64,000 nt of DNA from Microtetraspora sp. NBRC 16547 (GCF_030268965.1 NZ_BSSE01000022.1:62001-126000); one strand, 5' to 3'; shown: positions 43,342 through 54,186, counted from the first letter of the stretch. Notes: generated by a model from the letters alone, not told the origin. Numbers and translations are program-made.

Positions 43342-45003
43342 ATGGACAGCCAGGAACACGGCCCGCGCGATCCGAACGGGGCCGAGAACGGCCGCCCCAT
43401 GACGCCCTGGCCCGGCCACCCGGGCCCCATGGCACCCGACACGGCCGGCGGCCCCTCGTCCCCGCCTTCGTGGCCGTACGCAGCGAATGGGCAGAGCGGA
43501 CCGGGCGGACCGGGCGGACCAGCGGGACCCGGCATGCCGGGCGTGCCGACGGGGCCGACGGGGCTGAGCACGATGGTCGCGCCGATCCCCCGGCGCCGCC
43601 GTAGCAAGGTGGTTCCGGCGGTGGCCGCCGCGACCGCGCTGGTCGCCGCCGGTGCCGTGACCGCCTTCTTCGTGTTCCGCGATAGAAGCGGCGACGCCGC
43701 GCGCCCGGCGGGCACCGCATCTTCGCCGCGCGCCACGCTCGCCGCGCCGGACGCGTGCGCCATGCCGCGCCGCGCCACTGTGGAGCGGCTGGTCCCCCAG
43801 GCGCAGAGCAACAGAGACACCCGGGACCGCCGGGAGGACACCGGCTACATCAGCTGGATCTGCACCCTGCGCAACGACAACTTCTCCTTCGGCGAGTACG
43901 TCAGGTCGCGGAGCATCGAGATCAAGGTGACCCGGTACGACGCGGACGGCGAGCGGACCGCCCTCCGGGTCGCCAGGGACTTCTACGACGCCGAGCTGAC
44001 CTCGGGGAAGTACGCCGAGAGCCACTCGACGAAGGAGAACTACAGCTCCAAGGTCCGTACGCTGCCCGGCGTCGGCGAGGAGGCCTTCGCCCGGTACACC
44101 TGGGCGCGGGACGCCAAGAGCAACAGGTACTCCTACGGCCAAGGGTTCGGCCGCGTCGGCGACATCGTGATCGAGCTGAAGTACGAGGCCCGTCAGCAGC
44201 GCAAGGACGCCCCCATCTTCTCCACGGAGAGCGTCCAGGGCGTGACGGAGGAGAACGCGCTCCGCGAGGTCTCCGTACTGCTCGGGGAGGTGGCCGCGTC
44301 CGTGTCCGCCTGGCGGGACCGCGGCGGCGCCTCCTCCACCGGCTCGGGCACGGACGCGGGGGGCGGCTCGACCGCCACCGGCCCGATTCCCACTCCGGCC
44401 GCGTCGCCTTCGGCCGTCCCCTCGGCGTCGCCTTCGGAGATCGCGCTGCCCGACACGTGTTCCCAGGTGTCTCCGGTCGCGCTGCGCTTCGCGCCGGGGG
44501 CCACGCCGAAGGCCACCCAGACACAGGACGGCGCCTCGACCAGGGTCGAGTGCAAGTGGCTGAACCGCGACCTGACCGCGGGCGCGAAGTCGCGGCTGCG
44601 CGGCGTTTTCGTCACCGTCCAGCGCTTCACGAACCGGGTCGGCGCCGAGGATCCCCAAGGAGCGAAGAACCGGTTCATCGACCAGCGCGCGGAGGGCAGG
44701 AAGTGGGCCGGAAGCGGGATCACCGACAGCCTGTTCTGGTACAAGTCAGCCGATGTCGCTGGCCTGGGTGACGCCGCCTACCAGCAATATCGGACGAACC
44801 GGACGCCTACCGTGCACGCCGGCATCGGCCAGGTGGCCGTGCTGTACGGCCCCGCGGTGATCACCGTCGATTACTACGGGGCCGACCGGCCGAAGGGCGC
44901 CCCGCTGAACTCGGCCAGGTCCACGCTCATGCGCGGAAAGGAGGGCCTGGCCGGAGCCATGGCCGTGGCGAGGGCGATGACGGACGCCCTCGCCACGGAG
45001 TGA
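43342..45003 (+). CDS. Single-pass membrane protein with two DUF3558-like ectodomains and no kinase
   Basis: This 553-aa protein has a Pro/Gly-rich cytoplasmic N-terminus (about 1-85), a basic stretch (PRRRRSK) and one transmembrane helix (about 88-111). Outside are two domains with Cys pairs similar to the kinase ectodomains: about 130-320 (APDACAMPRRATVERLVPQ, WICTLRNDNF) and about 370-553 (LPDTCSQVSPVALRFAPG, RVECKWLNRD), joined by a Ser/Thr/Ala-rich linker. It sits 17 bp after the second kinase, so it is in the same operon. It might act as a decoy, coreceptor or substrate of the kinases; this is inference from domain sharing. Confidence 0.75.
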   Translation: MDSQEHGPRDPNGAENGRPMTPWPGHPGPMAPDTAGGPSSPPSWPYAANGQSGPGGPGGPAGPGMPGVPTGPTGLSTMVAPIPRRRRSKVVPAVAAATALVAAGAVTAFFVFRDRSGDAARPAGTASSPRATLAAPDACAMPRRATVERLVPQAQSNRDTRDRREDTGYISWICTLRNDNFSFGEYVRSRSIEIKVTRYDADGERTALRVARDFYDAELTSGKYAESHSTKENYSSKVRTLPGVGEEAFARYTWARDAKSNRYSYGQGFGRVGDIVIELKYEARQQRKDAPIFSTESVQGVTEENALREVSVLLGEVAASVSAWRDRGGASSTGSGTDAGGGSTATGPIPTPAASPSAVPSASPSEIALPDTCSQVSPVALRFAPGATPKATQTQDGASTRVECKWLNRDLTAGAKSRLRGVFVTVQRFTNRVGAEDPQGAKNRFIDQRAEGRKWAGSGITDSLFWYKSADVAGLGDAAYQQYRTNRTPTVHAGIGQVAVLYGPAVITVDYYGADRPKGAPLNSARSTLMRGKEGLAGAMAVARAMTDALATE

Positions 45004-45082
45004 TCCCGCCGCCTTACGGATGCTCTGCTCCGGGCCGGCGTTCTTCCCAGTCCTCCCGGCCCAGGCCTCCCGGCACCGTGGG

Positions 45083-47026
45083 TCAGAGGCGGGATCGGTA
45101 GACCGCGCGCGCCTTCTCGATGAGGTCGAGATGGTCGCGGAGCTGTCCCTCGCCGTCCAGCCGGGCCTGTCCTCGCACCAGTTCCTCGAGCAGGTCCAGC
45201 CAGTGCAGGCACCAGCGGACGTCCTCGGCGTGGGCGACGTGCCGCCCGGCCACGTCGAGATAGATCGGGCTGGTGTGGGCGTAGACCTGCCGGTGCAGCG
45301 ACCGGGGGTGCCTGCCGCCGGAGGCGACCGCGACGAGGTACGTCGGCTCCGTCACGGTGAACGCGGCGGTCAGCTCGCCGCCGCCTCCCTCGGCGAGCAC
45401 GCCGTCGGCGGTGCGGATCTCAACCCGCTCGACCTCGGGCCCGATCGCCTTCGCCCGGACCGTCACCAGGTCGCCGGGCGACAGGTTCACGGTGTCGCCG
45501 ATCTGGTGACCGTTCACGTCCAGCTCCAGCCACGGCCCGGTGGTGGCGAACGTACGGCCCCGCTGTATGGCCTCGACGTACCCCTCAGTGGTCAGGGGAC
45601 CGTCGAGTCGGGCGTAGACACGCTCCCAACCGGGCGGGCTGGAGACGGTCTCCTGCCGGGTGAACGACAACATGCTGTCGGTCCCGGCGAGCGCCGTGAG
45701 CCGGTTGCCCGCGCCGATCAACCGCCGGTAGACCTGCGCGGTGCCGATGATGTCGGAGAAGTGCAGCAGCTCCATGCCGTCCACGAGGCCGAGCGCGGCG
45801 TCGACCACGACGGCCCTGGCCGAGCAGTTCCTGCGCCCCACACCGATGATCTCCTCAGGCGTGGAGATCGGAGCGTGGAAGGGGTGGGCGTAGGCGAGCA
45901 CGGCCCCGGTCTCCCGCATCTCGCCGCAGGCGGTGGCGTTCGGCGGCCAGTCGGCCTCACCGCCGAAGCCGGTGTGAAAGCGGTCCGGCGGGGTCGTCAC
46001 CCCGAACGCATGGATGTGCCCGAACAGGTCGTTGCGGTATTCCACGCCCATCCGGGCGATGTGCCCGGCGTCCGACCAGGGCAGGTCGCGTCCGGCCCAG
46101 TGCTGGAGGGCTTCTCTGTCATAGACGCGCTCGCCCGAAACGTTGCCCGCGACGAGGTTGAGCAGGTGCAGGTCCTCGCCGTGCTGCATCAAGGCCGCCG
46201 CGGCGGGCGGGGCGACGAGGTCACCGGCCCAGTTGAGATGGACGTGCAGGTCGGCGCCGTACCAGCCGCGCGCGGCGGCGTCGTAGATCCGCTCGGGGGT
46301 CAGCTCGACGAGCGTCTCCCGCCACGGCTCCGGCACGAGGGTCACCTCGGCGCAGTCGTACTCCATGCCGCGGGTGACCCGGACGGTGAGCGTTTCGGCG
46401 GGGACGTCGAGGACGACGTCGTCGCCGTGGAAGAACGGCATGCCGTGGTAGTCGTAGCGGTGCGGCGCGCCCTCGGGATACCACCCCTGGCCGCCCTCAG
46501 ACGTCACGCTCCAGCGGCAGGGGAAGCCGGCCCGCAGGCGCAGCCGGGAGGGTACGGCGTGGCGCCGGAGCGGTGACAGGTCGACCGGCTCGCCGTCCAC
46601 GGTCAGGACCGAGTCGCTGCGGATGTCCACGAGCAGGGCCCCCCGCGCCCTGATCTCGTACGGCCTGCCGTCCACCTCGACGGCGGTCGCGGCGTCGCGC
46701 GAGGAGTCGACGATGAGCGCGACCCTGAGCGGTTCGGCGGCCACCACCGCGCGTACGGCCCCTGGCTCGAGTCGGTGGCCGTGGGGCGCCAGCCGGAGAG
46801 CGACGAGCCCGTCCGGCAGGGTCTCGCCGAGCACGTCCCTGAAGGCCGCGTCGAGGTCGGCGCCGATGTCCATCCGGTCCGCCTCGTCCGGAAACCGAAG
46901 AAACGTCATCATCCGGACGTAGTCGAGCGGCGGCTCCCCCCAGGTGATGCCGTGCTCGGTGAGCAGGTTCCTGTACTCGTCCAGCGCGCGTGCCACCGGC
47001 GGCGGCAGCAACGGGTCGTGATGCAT
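45083..47026 (-). CDS. CehA/McbA-like metallohydrolase (PHP domain)
   Basis: This 647-aa protein combines an N-terminal beta-rich region (about 1-240) with a PHP-type metallohydrolase domain starting near YGADLHVHLNWAGD (metal His ligands), VLAYAHPFHAP and LTALAGTDSMLSF. The fold and length match the CehA/McbA family, whose known members hydrolyse carbaryl-like carbamate esters, though most homologues have unknown natural substrates. There is no signal peptide, so it is cytoplasmic. The gene is convergent with the kinase operon and sits upstream of nothing in obvious operon order; the meaB stop is about 130 bp beyond its start. Confidence 0.78.
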   Translation of the reverse strand: MHHDPLLPPPVARALDEYRNLLTEHGITWGEPPLDYVRMMTFLRFPDEADRMDIGADLDAAFRDVLGETLPDGLVALRLAPHGHRLEPGAVRAVVAAEPLRVALIVDSSRDAATAVEVDGRPYEIRARGALLVDIRSDSVLTVDGEPVDLSPLRRHAVPSRLRLRAGFPCRWSVTSEGGQGWYPEGAPHRYDYHGMPFFHGDDVVLDVPAETLTVRVTRGMEYDCAEVTLVPEPWRETLVELTPERIYDAAARGWYGADLHVHLNWAGDLVAPPAAAALMQHGEDLHLLNLVAGNVSGERVYDREALQHWAGRDLPWSDAGHIARMGVEYRNDLFGHIHAFGVTTPPDRFHTGFGGEADWPPNATACGEMRETGAVLAYAHPFHAPISTPEEIIGVGRRNCSARAVVVDAALGLVDGMELLHFSDIIGTAQVYRRLIGAGNRLTALAGTDSMLSFTRQETVSSPPGWERVYARLDGPLTTEGYVEAIQRGRTFATTGPWLELDVNGHQIGDTVNLSPGDLVTVRAKAIGPEVERVEIRTADGVLAEGGGGELTAAFTVTEPTYLVAVASGGRHPRSLHRQVYAHTSPIYLDVAGRHVAHAEDVRWCLHWLDLLEELVRGQARLDGEGQLRDHLDLIEKARAVYRSRL

Positions 47027-47157
47027 CGTGCCTCCCCGTAGTCGATAACGGGGCCATAGTCACACAACACGCTGTGTGGGAAGCCGCGTGTCGGCGGCGC
47101 TCCTCTCCTGGAGGTAGCGGTCTGTAACACCCGGGAGGAAATGACGCGTCCCGCTCG

Positions 47158-48123
47158 TCACAAATCCCCGACCGTGGCCGAAAATACGGCGAGGATCCGG
47201 TCCGCGGCCTGGCTGGGCGTGAGGCTCCCGTCGAGCACCTGCCGCTCGATCTCGGGGGCGATCGGCCCGGCCTTCTCGTGCAGCCGGGCGAGCAGCCGGT
47301 CGCGCACCAGCGCCCACGTCCACTCGACCTGCTGGCGGCGTCTCTTGCTCGCCAGGTCGATGCCCTCCTGGTGGCGTACGACGTGCTTCCACAGCTCGTC
47401 CAGCCCCGCGCCGGTCAGGCCGCTGCAGGTGAGCACCGGGGCCGTCTCCCCGGTCCGGAGGAACCTGAGCGCCCCGGCCAGCTCCCTCGCGGCCTGGCGG
47501 GCGGCCGTCTCGTGCTCGCCGTCGGCCTTGTTGACCGCGATCACGTCGGCCAGTTCCAGGACGCCCTTCTTGATGCCCTGGAGCTGGTCGCCCGTACGCG
47601 CGAGGGTGAGGAGGAGGAACGTGTCGACCATGTCGGCGACGGCGGTCTCGGACTGGCCGACGCCGACGGTCTCCACCAGGACGATGTCGTAGCCCGCGGC
47701 CTCGACGACGACCATCGCCTCCCGGGTGGCCGTGGCGACGCCGCCGAGCGTCCCCGCGGTCGGGGACGGCCGGATGAAGGCGTTCGGATCGGTGGCCAGC
47801 CGGGCCATCCGGGTCTTGTCGCCGAGGATGCTGCCCCCGGACCGCTTGGACGACGGGTCGACCGCGAGCACCGCCACCCGGTGCCCGCGCCCGGTGAGAA
47901 GGGTGCCGAGTGCCTCGATGAACGTGGACTTCCCGGCTCCGGGGACGCCGCTCACGCCCACCCGCCGGGCCTTCCCCGCGTGCGGGGTCAGCTCGGCGAG
48001 CAGGCGCTGCGCGAGCTCGCGGTGGTCGGCGCGGGTGGACTCCACCAGCGTGATGGCGCGGGCGATCCACCGCCGGTCCCCCGCCAGCACGCCGCTGACG
48101 TAGTCGTTGAGCTGGTTCTCCAT
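47158..48123 (-). CDS. meaB: MeaB-like GTPase for methylmalonyl-CoA mutase
   Basis: This 321-aa G3E-family GTPase has Walker [10 protein letters not shown] (residues 59-67), [20 protein letters not shown], the switch region [20 protein letters not shown] and nucleotide-specificity motif NKAD. It protects the mutase and controls B12 loading by GTP hydrolysis. The ATG at 48123 lies two bases after the mutB stop, so the three genes mutA-mutB-meaB form one operon. The longer frame back to 49416 runs inside mutB in another frame and is not coding. Confidence 0.92.
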   Translation of the reverse strand: MENQLNDYVSGVLAGDRRWIARAITLVESTRADHRELAQRLLAELTPHAGKARRVGVSGVPGAGKSTFIEALGTLLTGRGHRVAVLAVDPSSKRSGGSILGDKTRMARLATDPNAFIRPSPTAGTLGGVATATREAMVVVEAAGYDIVLVETVGVGQSETAVADMVDTFLLLTLARTGDQLQGIKKGVLELADVIAVNKADGEHETAARQAARELAGALRFLRTGETAPVLTCSGLTGAGLDELWKHVVRHQEGIDLASKRRRQQVEWTWALVRDRLLARLHEKAGPIAPEIERQVLDGSLTPSQAADRILAVFSATVGDL

Positions 48124-48125
48124 GA

Positions 48126-50243
48126 TCACGCGTGGGAGAGGGCGCGGAGGAGGTCCAGGGCGGCGTCGGCGATCACGGTGCCGGGCGGGAAGATCGCCGC
48201 CGCCCCGGCCTCGCGCAGCGCGTCGAAGTCGTCCGGGGGGATCACGCCGCCGACGACGATCATGATGTCGTCCGCGCCGAGGTCGGCCAGCGCCCGCTTC
48301 AGCGCCGGGACCAGCGTCAGGTGCCCGGCGGCGAGCGACGAGACGCCGACGATGTGCACGTCGGCCTCCACGGCCTGGCGCGCGACCTCCTCCGGCGTCT
48401 GGAACAGCGGGCCGACGTCCACGTCGAAGCCGAGGTCGGCGAAGCCGGTCGCGATCACCTTCTGGCCCCGGTCGTGCCCGTCCTGGCCCATCTTGGCGAC
48501 CAGGATCCGCGGGCGGCGGCCCTCGGCCTTCTCGAACTCGGCGCAGGCCGCGCGGACGCCGTCCACTCCCTCGCCCACCTCTTCGCGGTACACCCCGGAG
48601 ATCGTACGGATCTCCGCGGCGTGGCGTCCGAACACCTTCTCCAGCGCGTCGGAGATCTCTCCGACGGTCGCCTTGGCGCGCGCGGCGTCGACGGCCAGCT
48701 CCAGCAGGTTCCCGCCCTGCGCGGCGGCGCTGGTCAGCGCCTCCAGCGCGGCGTCCACATCGGCCTGCGAGCGCTCCGCGCGGAGCCTGCGCAGCTTCTC
48801 GAGCTGCTGCTCGCGCACGGCCGTGTTGTCGACCTTGAGGACCTCGATGGGCTCGTCGGCCTGCGGGCGGTACTTGTTGACCCCGATGACCGGCTGGTGG
48901 CCGGAGTCGATGCGGGCCTGCGTGCGGGCCGCGGCCTCCTCGATGCGGAGCTTGGGCAGGCCCTGGTCGATCGCCCGGGCCATGCCGCCGGCCCGCTCGA
49001 CCTCCTGGATGTGGCCCCACGCCTTGGCGGCGAGATCGTTGGTGAGCCGCTCGACGTAGTACGAACCGCCCCACGGGTCGATCACCCGGCAGGTGCCGGA
49101 CTCCTGCTGGAGCAGGAGCTGCGTGTTGCGGGCGATCCGCGCCGAGAAGTCCGTCGGCAGGGCGAGCGCCTCGTCCAGGGCGTTGGTGTGCAGCGACTGC
49201 GTGTGCCCCTGTGTCGCGGCCATCGCCTCGACGCAGGTCCGCACGACGTTGTTGAACACGTCCTGGGCGGTGAGGGACCACCCGGAGGTCTGGCTGTGCG
49301 TACGGAGGGACAGCGACTTGGGGTTCTTCGCGCCAAAGCCCCGGACCAGCTCGGCCCAGAGCAGCCGGGCCGCGCGGAGCTTGGCGACCTCCATGAAGAA
49401 GTTCATGCCGATGCACCAGAAGAACGACAGCCGCGGCGCGAAGGCGTCGATGTCCAGGCCCGCGGCCACCCCGGCGCGGAGGTACTCCACGCCGTCGGCG
49501 AGCGTGTAGGCCAGCTCCAGATCACAGGTCGCCCCGGCCTCCTGGATGTGGTAGCCGGAGATCGAGATGGAGTTGAACTTGGGCATCCGCTGCGACGTGT
49601 ACGCGAAGATGTCGGAGATGATCCGCATCGACGGGCCCGGCGGATAGATGTACGTGTTGCGGACCATGAACTCCTTGAGGATGTCGTTCTGGATGGTCCC
49701 GGCGAGCTGCTCGGGCGCCACCCCCTGCTCCTCGGCGGCCACGATGTAGAGCGCGAGGATCGGCAGGACCGCGCCGTTCATGGTCATCGACACGCTCATC
49801 CGGTCGAGGGGGATCCCGTCGAAGAGCTGCCGCATGTCGTAGATCGAGTCGATCGCGACGCCGGCCATGCCGACGTCGCCGGCGACCCGGGGGTGGTCGG
49901 AGTCGTAGCCCCGGTGCGTGGCCAGGTCGAAGGCGACCGACAGGCCCTTCTGCCCGGCGGCGAGGTTGCGCCGGTAGAACGCGTTGGACTCCTCCGCCGT
50001 GGAGAACCCGGCGTACTGGCGGATCGTCCACGGCTGGTTGACGTACATCGTGGGGTACGGCCCGCGCACGTACGGCGGCATGCCGGGGTAGGTCCCCAGG
50101 AAGTCGATCCCCTTGAGATCCTCCGCCGTGTAGAACGGCCTGACCTCGATGCCCTCGGGCGTCTCCCACGCGACGCCGTCGACGTCCGACGCGGCGGCCG
50201 CCCCGGATCCCAGGTCGATTCCCGAGAAGTCAGGAATGTTCAT
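48126..50243 (-). CDS. mutB: Methylmalonyl-CoA mutase large (alpha) subunit
   Basis: This 705-aa subunit converts methylmalonyl-CoA to succinyl-CoA using adenosylcobalamin; in actinobacteria the reverse direction feeds polyketide precursors. The TIM-barrel half has [20 protein letters not shown] and [14 protein letters not shown]; the C-terminal B12 domain has the cobalt-ligating motif DGHDRG (His near residue 587), followed by GVSSLAAGH and VVGGVIP. The ATG at 50243 overlaps the mutA stop (ATGA), so translation is coupled. Confidence 0.93.
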   Translation of the reverse strand: MNIPDFSGIDLGSGAAAASDVDGVAWETPEGIEVRPFYTAEDLKGIDFLGTYPGMPPYVRGPYPTMYVNQPWTIRQYAGFSTAEESNAFYRRNLAAGQKGLSVAFDLATHRGYDSDHPRVAGDVGMAGVAIDSIYDMRQLFDGIPLDRMSVSMTMNGAVLPILALYIVAAEEQGVAPEQLAGTIQNDILKEFMVRNTYIYPPGPSMRIISDIFAYTSQRMPKFNSISISGYHIQEAGATCDLELAYTLADGVEYLRAGVAAGLDIDAFAPRLSFFWCIGMNFFMEVAKLRAARLLWAELVRGFGAKNPKSLSLRTHSQTSGWSLTAQDVFNNVVRTCVEAMAATQGHTQSLHTNALDEALALPTDFSARIARNTQLLLQQESGTCRVIDPWGGSYYVERLTNDLAAKAWGHIQEVERAGGMARAIDQGLPKLRIEEAAARTQARIDSGHQPVIGVNKYRPQADEPIEVLKVDNTAVREQQLEKLRRLRAERSQADVDAALEALTSAAAQGGNLLELAVDAARAKATVGEISDALEKVFGRHAAEIRTISGVYREEVGEGVDGVRAACAEFEKAEGRRPRILVAKMGQDGHDRGQKVIATGFADLGFDVDVGPLFQTPEEVARQAVEADVHIVGVSSLAAGHLTLVPALKRALADLGADDIMIVVGGVIPPDDFDALREAGAAAIFPPGTVIADAALDLLRALSHA

Positions 50244-52096
50244 CGGCTCACTCCCAGGTCGTCGAAGGTGGTGCGCAGCACGCCGAGCGCGTCGCATCCC
50301 GCGTACACACGGTCGTCCACTCCCTCATACTCGCCCTTGCCGGCCAGCCAGACGCGCCGCGCCCCCGCCTCCCGGAGCGCCGCGGCCACGGCCTCGGCGT
50401 GCTCGCCGTACAGCCGGTCGCTGGAGCACAGGCAGGCGACGGGCGTGCCCGCGTCGTGGAAGGCCGCGGCGATCGCCTCGGCGTCGGTGCCCGGCCCGCT
50501 GGTCACGGTCGCCACGCCACCCGCCGCGAAGAGGTTGGCCGCGAAAGAGGCGCGGGCCGTGTGCACGGCCACCGGCCCGATCGTGGCGAGGAACACGGTG
50601 GGCCGCTCATCCTGGGCGTCGGCCAGGTCGCGCAGCGCCTCGAACTCCTCGGCGTACCGGATCCGGGGCAAGCCCTCCTCCGAGATCGCGCCCGTCCCGG
50701 CGAGGCCGGGGCCCGGCTCGCGTTCGGGCAGCTTCTCCGTCAGGTTGGGGAACTCGCTGACGCCGGTGATCGGGTCGCGCCGGTGCGCGACGCCGTCGGC
50801 GCGCCGGGCACGGGTGGCCGCCAGCCGCTCGGGGACGAGCCGCTCCAGTGCGACGGCCATCCCGCCCGCGCGCTCGATCTCCTGGAACCACGCCCAGGCG
50901 CGCTCGGCCAGGTCGGCGGTGAGCCGCTCGACGTACCACGAGCCGCCGGCCGGGTCGAGGACGCGTGCCACGCCCGCCTCCTCCAGCAGCAGCGACTGGG
51001 TGTTGCGGGCGATGCGCCGGGCGAACGCGTCGGGCAGGCCGAGGACGGCGTCGAACGGCTGCACGGTCACCGCGTCCGCGCCGCCGGCCCCCGCGCCGAA
51101 ACAGGCCAGCGTGGTGCGGAGCATGTTCACCCAGGGGTCCCTGGCGGTCATCATCGCCGACGAGGTGACGGCGTGCTGGAGCTGCCTCCCCAGAGCGCCC
51201 GGACCGCCGACGACCTCGGCCACGCGGGCCCACAGCCGGCGTGCCGCGCGGAGCTTGGCGATGGTGAGGAACTGGTCGGCGGTGGCCGCGTAGCGGAACT
51301 CGAGCTGCCCGAGCGCCTGTTCGACGGAGAGTCCCGCGTCGGTCATGGTCCGCAGGTAGGCGACGCCCGTGGCGATCGAGCACCCCAGCTCCTCGGCGTC
51401 GCCGCCACCCGCGTCGTGGTACAGCAGGGCGTCGACGACGAAGGTCCGCAGCGCGGGGAAATCGCGCACGCAGCGCAGGAGGAGCTCCTTGGCCCCGTCG
51501 CTCGCCCGTGGGAAGACATCCGTGGGCGAGGGCCGGCGTGCGGGATCGAACCCGGGGGACGTGCCCGCGCCGCGCGCGCGAGCGCCCAGCGGATCGATCC
51601 CGAGGTTGCCGCCCGGCGGGGTCACGCCGCGCTCGGCCAGCAGGTCGAGAAACGCCGTGGCCGCCTCCGCCGCCCGGTCGCCCGCGTCGAGGACCACCGG
51701 GGCGAGGTCGAGGTAAACGCCGTCGAGCACCCGCGGGAGCGCCTCGGGGCCGAGGGAGGTCAGGTCCAGCCAGATGGAGGTGACACCGTTCTCCAGGTCG
51801 GCCAGCACGGCCTCCCTGGTGACCGCCGGGTCGGGGTGCGCGTGGCGTTGCCGTACGTCCCACGGACCCGCGGGGCGCACGACGCGCGGCGCGTCGGGCA
51901 GGTCGGAGGCGTCGTGGAGGGGGGCGACCGTCACGCCGTCGTAGGTCGTGGAGGACAGCGCCTCCTCGGCGGCGGCGGGTGCGGCGTCGTCGGCGAGGAC
52001 ACCGGACTTCCGGAGGACTCCGAGCGCGAGCGTGCGCCACTTCTCCCGCGTGCCCGGCGGGAACCCTGCGGCGACTTCAAGAGGCGGCACCGTCAT
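50240..52096 (-). CDS. mutA: Methylmalonyl-CoA mutase small (beta) subunit
   Basis: This 618-aa subunit has the same architecture as the large subunit but lacks the DxHxxG cobalamin ligand; in its place the C-terminal domain reads [19 protein letters not shown]. This is normal for the non-catalytic subunit of heterodimeric mutases. Barrel words include [33 protein letters not shown] and [14 protein letters not shown]. The ATG at 52096 is the first gene of the operon. The upstream 170 bp to the amidase stop at 52266 hold only an inconspicuous stretch with the likely promoter. Confidence 0.9.
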   Translation of the reverse strand: MTVPPLEVAAGFPPGTREKWRTLALGVLRKSGVLADDAAPAAAEEALSSTTYDGVTVAPLHDASDLPDAPRVVRPAGPWDVRQRHAHPDPAVTREAVLADLENGVTSIWLDLTSLGPEALPRVLDGVYLDLAPVVLDAGDRAAEAATAFLDLLAERGVTPPGGNLGIDPLGARARGAGTSPGFDPARRPSPTDVFPRASDGAKELLLRCVRDFPALRTFVVDALLYHDAGGGDAEELGCSIATGVAYLRTMTDAGLSVEQALGQLEFRYAATADQFLTIAKLRAARRLWARVAEVVGGPGALGRQLQHAVTSSAMMTARDPWVNMLRTTLACFGAGAGGADAVTVQPFDAVLGLPDAFARRIARNTQSLLLEEAGVARVLDPAGGSWYVERLTADLAERAWAWFQEIERAGGMAVALERLVPERLAATRARRADGVAHRRDPITGVSEFPNLTEKLPEREPGPGLAGTGAISEEGLPRIRYAEEFEALRDLADAQDERPTVFLATIGPVAVHTARASFAANLFAAGGVATVTSGPGTDAEAIAAAFHDAGTPVACLCSSDRLYGEHAEAVAAALREAGARRVWLAGKGEYEGVDDRVYAGCDALGVLRTTFDDLGVSR

Positions 52097-52265
52097 GCGA
52101 GGGATGCTAGGCGCACCGCTTCCAGAACAATTATCCGGGGTCCCGAAGTCCGGGAGCGGGAGTCACACATCACGGGCACCGGCGAGTGATCGGCGGGCGA
52201 TCCGCCCGGTGGCGACCCCTGATCCGCGGGATGCCGGCGGGTGCCCCGCGTTTTCGGCCGGCCGC

Positions 52266-53036
52266 TCAGGTCGCGGGCGTGAAGGCGGCGTTCCAGGTGA
52301 GCTTCCCGACGATGCCGTCGGGGTCGAGGTTCCTGTCCTTCTGGAATCGGACGCAGACCGCCTTGGACTCGGGGCCGTACGCGCCGTCCACCTCGATCGC
52401 GTAGCCGAGCCGGGCGATCTGCCGCTGCCAGTCGCGGACGTCGTCGCCCCGCATGATCGGCGGATATTTCAGGAGACGTCCGGGCCACTTCAGGGCGGTC
52501 TCCGGGTCCGGCTCCTGGCCGCCACCGCCCGGGCGTGGCGCGCCCTTACTCACCCACGCGTAGAGGGCGGCGCCCGGGCAGTCGGTGGAGTAGCCGTCAC
52601 GGTGCCCCTTGATCTCCTTGCCCGCGCCGCCCTGGGCACGGAGGTAGTCGACCGCGTCCAGGATCGCGTGCAGGAGGCCGTCGGGCGGCTCCACCAGCCC
52701 GGAGTCGCCGACCAGGCCGAGCACGGCGTAATGGCCGGAATTAAGGCCGGACCCGTTGGCCGCCGGAAGGTTGTGCGGGCCTCGCCCGACGAATACCTGC
52801 CTATGCGGACAGGCGATCATCGAATACCCGATATCGATCCAGCCGTTGCCGTCCATGTGGAAGCTCTGGATCGACTTCACGACCGCCGTGCAACGGGCGT
52901 GGTCGTCCACGATCGCCGGATCGACCCTGCCTCCGGTGTAGTGGACCTTGACACCCTTCGTGGAGGTCAGCCGCGAGTAGGAGCCCCTCGGGGCACGGGC
53001 ACCCCACTCGGCGCGGGACACGAGGTCGATGGCCAC
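52266..53036 (-). CDS. PGRP/amidase_2 N-acetylmuramoyl-L-alanine amidase with peptidoglycan-binding domain
   Basis: This 256-aa protein has an amidase_2/PGRP domain (about 1-165) with Zn ligands in VHYTGG (His32), SMIACPHRQVFVGRG and GHRDGYSTDCPGAALYAW. A Gly/Pro-rich linker follows, then a peptidoglycan-binding_1 domain (about 185-250: GDDVRDWQRQIARLGY, VDGAYGPESKAVCVRFQKDR). It cleaves the amide between muramic acid and peptide in the cell wall. No signal peptide is seen, so export is by another route or the start is wrong; the GTG at 53036 with GGGAG is preferred over the longer frame to 53141. Confidence 0.82.
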   Translation of the reverse strand: MAIDLVSRAEWGARAPRGSYSRLTSTKGVKVHYTGGRVDPAIVDDHARCTAVVKSIQSFHMDGNGWIDIGYSMIACPHRQVFVGRGPHNLPAANGSGLNSGHYAVLGLVGDSGLVEPPDGLLHAILDAVDYLRAQGGAGKEIKGHRDGYSTDCPGAALYAWVSKGAPRPGGGGQEPDPETALKWPGRLLKYPPIMRGDDVRDWQRQIARLGYAIEVDGAYGPESKAVCVRFQKDRNLDPDGIVGKLTWNAAFTPAT

Positions 53037-53370
53037 GGACGTACTCCCGGATGGGCAAGGCGGACGGGGGACCGCCGGACGCCCCGGCAAAAGGTCCGGA
53101 GCCGGCGGTTCATTCACGCACTCGACCCGGGAATCCGGCAAAGCGACCCTAACCGCATTACCAACTAAATGGCATCCTTTTCACAATTTTTGCTGGTACT
53201 CCGGGCTGCGCGACGTCACCCCGGCAGAGGCAGCGCGCCCTTGCAGGGTCCTTGAAAAGCGCCACGCATGCCGCGGTCAAGGGACATGTAACCGGGCGGG
53301 CTTTCACTCGGTACACGAGCCCGGAAGGCAAGGGGTCACGCCGGGAAGCATCCGCTCTCAGGAGATCACC
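53037..53370. promoter_or_regulatory. Divergent intergenic region between the amidase and the secreted Cys-repeat protein
   Basis: No gene is seen in about 330 bases. An A/T-richer patch (about 53150-53200, with tttttgct-like runs) probably holds promoters for both genes. No long palindrome was recognised. Confidence 0.35.
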
Positions 53371-54159
53371 ATGAAGCGCACCGCACTTGGTCTCGCCGCC
53401 GCCGCGATCACCGGCCTCGGCGTCCTGCCCGCCGTCGTCACCGCCGCGCCGGCGTCCGCCGCCGACTACGGTTCCGACACCTGCGCTCAGGGCTACGTCT
53501 GGCGCGAGGCCCGCCCCTCCGACCACGTCTGCGTCACCCCTGCCGTACGCGCGCAGACCGCTCAGGACAACGCCGTCAAGGCCTCCCGCTGGACCAACGG
53601 CGCGTACGGCCCGCACACCTGCGTGGCCGGCTACGTCTGGCGCGAGGCGTTCTCCGGCGACGACGTCTGCGTCACCCCCGCCGTACGCAACCAGGCGCGG
53701 GCCGACAACGCCGCCGCGGCCGGCCGCCTCGCCTCGTCGTCCAAGCTGCCCTCGCCGATCGTCGTCAACCGCAAGGTCACCTTCAGCGGAGGGGTCCCGG
53801 TGGGCGGGTGGACGTCGCTGACCCTGTACGACAACGGGACGTACCAGTGGTCCGGGCACATGCACGACTCGGGCGGCACCAGCTACAACTACACCGGCGT
53901 CTGCGTCGTCCGTATGTCGTCGGGCTCCGCCTTCGTGTTCGAGACCTTCGGACGACTCCATGGAACGTTCGACTCCGGCTCCCGTGACCACAACTGGAGC
54001 AAGTCAGGCTCCATCTCCTCCCTCCCCACGGCCTGGCGCGCGTCCTCGAGCTACCAGGTGAGCTGCAAGAACAGCGTCAAGCTCAACCTCGACGGCACGG
54101 TGAAGGCGGCGCTCGAGGCCGTCGGCTACGCCTCCGCGGTCGTCGCGATCATCGCCTGA
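53371..54159 (+). CDS. Secreted protein with two GYVWREA/Cys repeats, unknown function
   Basis: This 262-aa protein has a Sec signal peptide of about 31 residues (MKRTALGLAAAAITGLGVLP, cleavage after ASA). Two repeats follow, each with C..GYVWREA...DxVCVTPAVR and a DNA end: TCAQGYVWREARPSDHVCVT and TCVAGYVWREAFSGDDVCVT. The repeat's two Cys could form a disulfide. The C-terminal half (about 140-262) is a Ser/Thr-rich beta domain with its own Cys (GVCVVRMSSGSAF, YQVSCKNS). The repeats occur in many secreted actinobacterial proteins of unknown role. The ATG follows AGGAG. Confidence 0.75.
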   Translation: MKRTALGLAAAAITGLGVLPAVVTAAPASAADYGSDTCAQGYVWREARPSDHVCVTPAVRAQTAQDNAVKASRWTNGAYGPHTCVAGYVWREAFSGDDVCVTPAVRNQARADNAAAAGRLASSSKLPSPIVVNRKVTFSGGVPVGGWTSLTLYDNGTYQWSGHMHDSGGTSYNYTGVCVVRMSSGSAFVFETFGRLHGTFDSGSRDHNWSKSGSISSLPTAWRASSSYQVSCKNSVKLNLDGTVKAALEAVGYASAVVAIIA

Positions 54160-54186
54160 CAAGCCTCTCCCGGCCGCCGACATCGA

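Noticed and set aside
48132-51293. 1053-codon plus-strand open frame
   Set aside because: Antisense to mutB and mutA, low-complexity composition, no domain recognised.
50240-52096. Missing DxHxxG in the small mutase subunit as a sign of decay
   Set aside because: Small subunits of heterodimeric methylmalonyl-CoA mutases normally lack the B12 ligand motif.
52266-53036. Amidase plus secreted protein as part of a prophage lysis module
   Set aside because: No holin, tail or integrase genes are nearby; the amidase is flanked by housekeeping genes.
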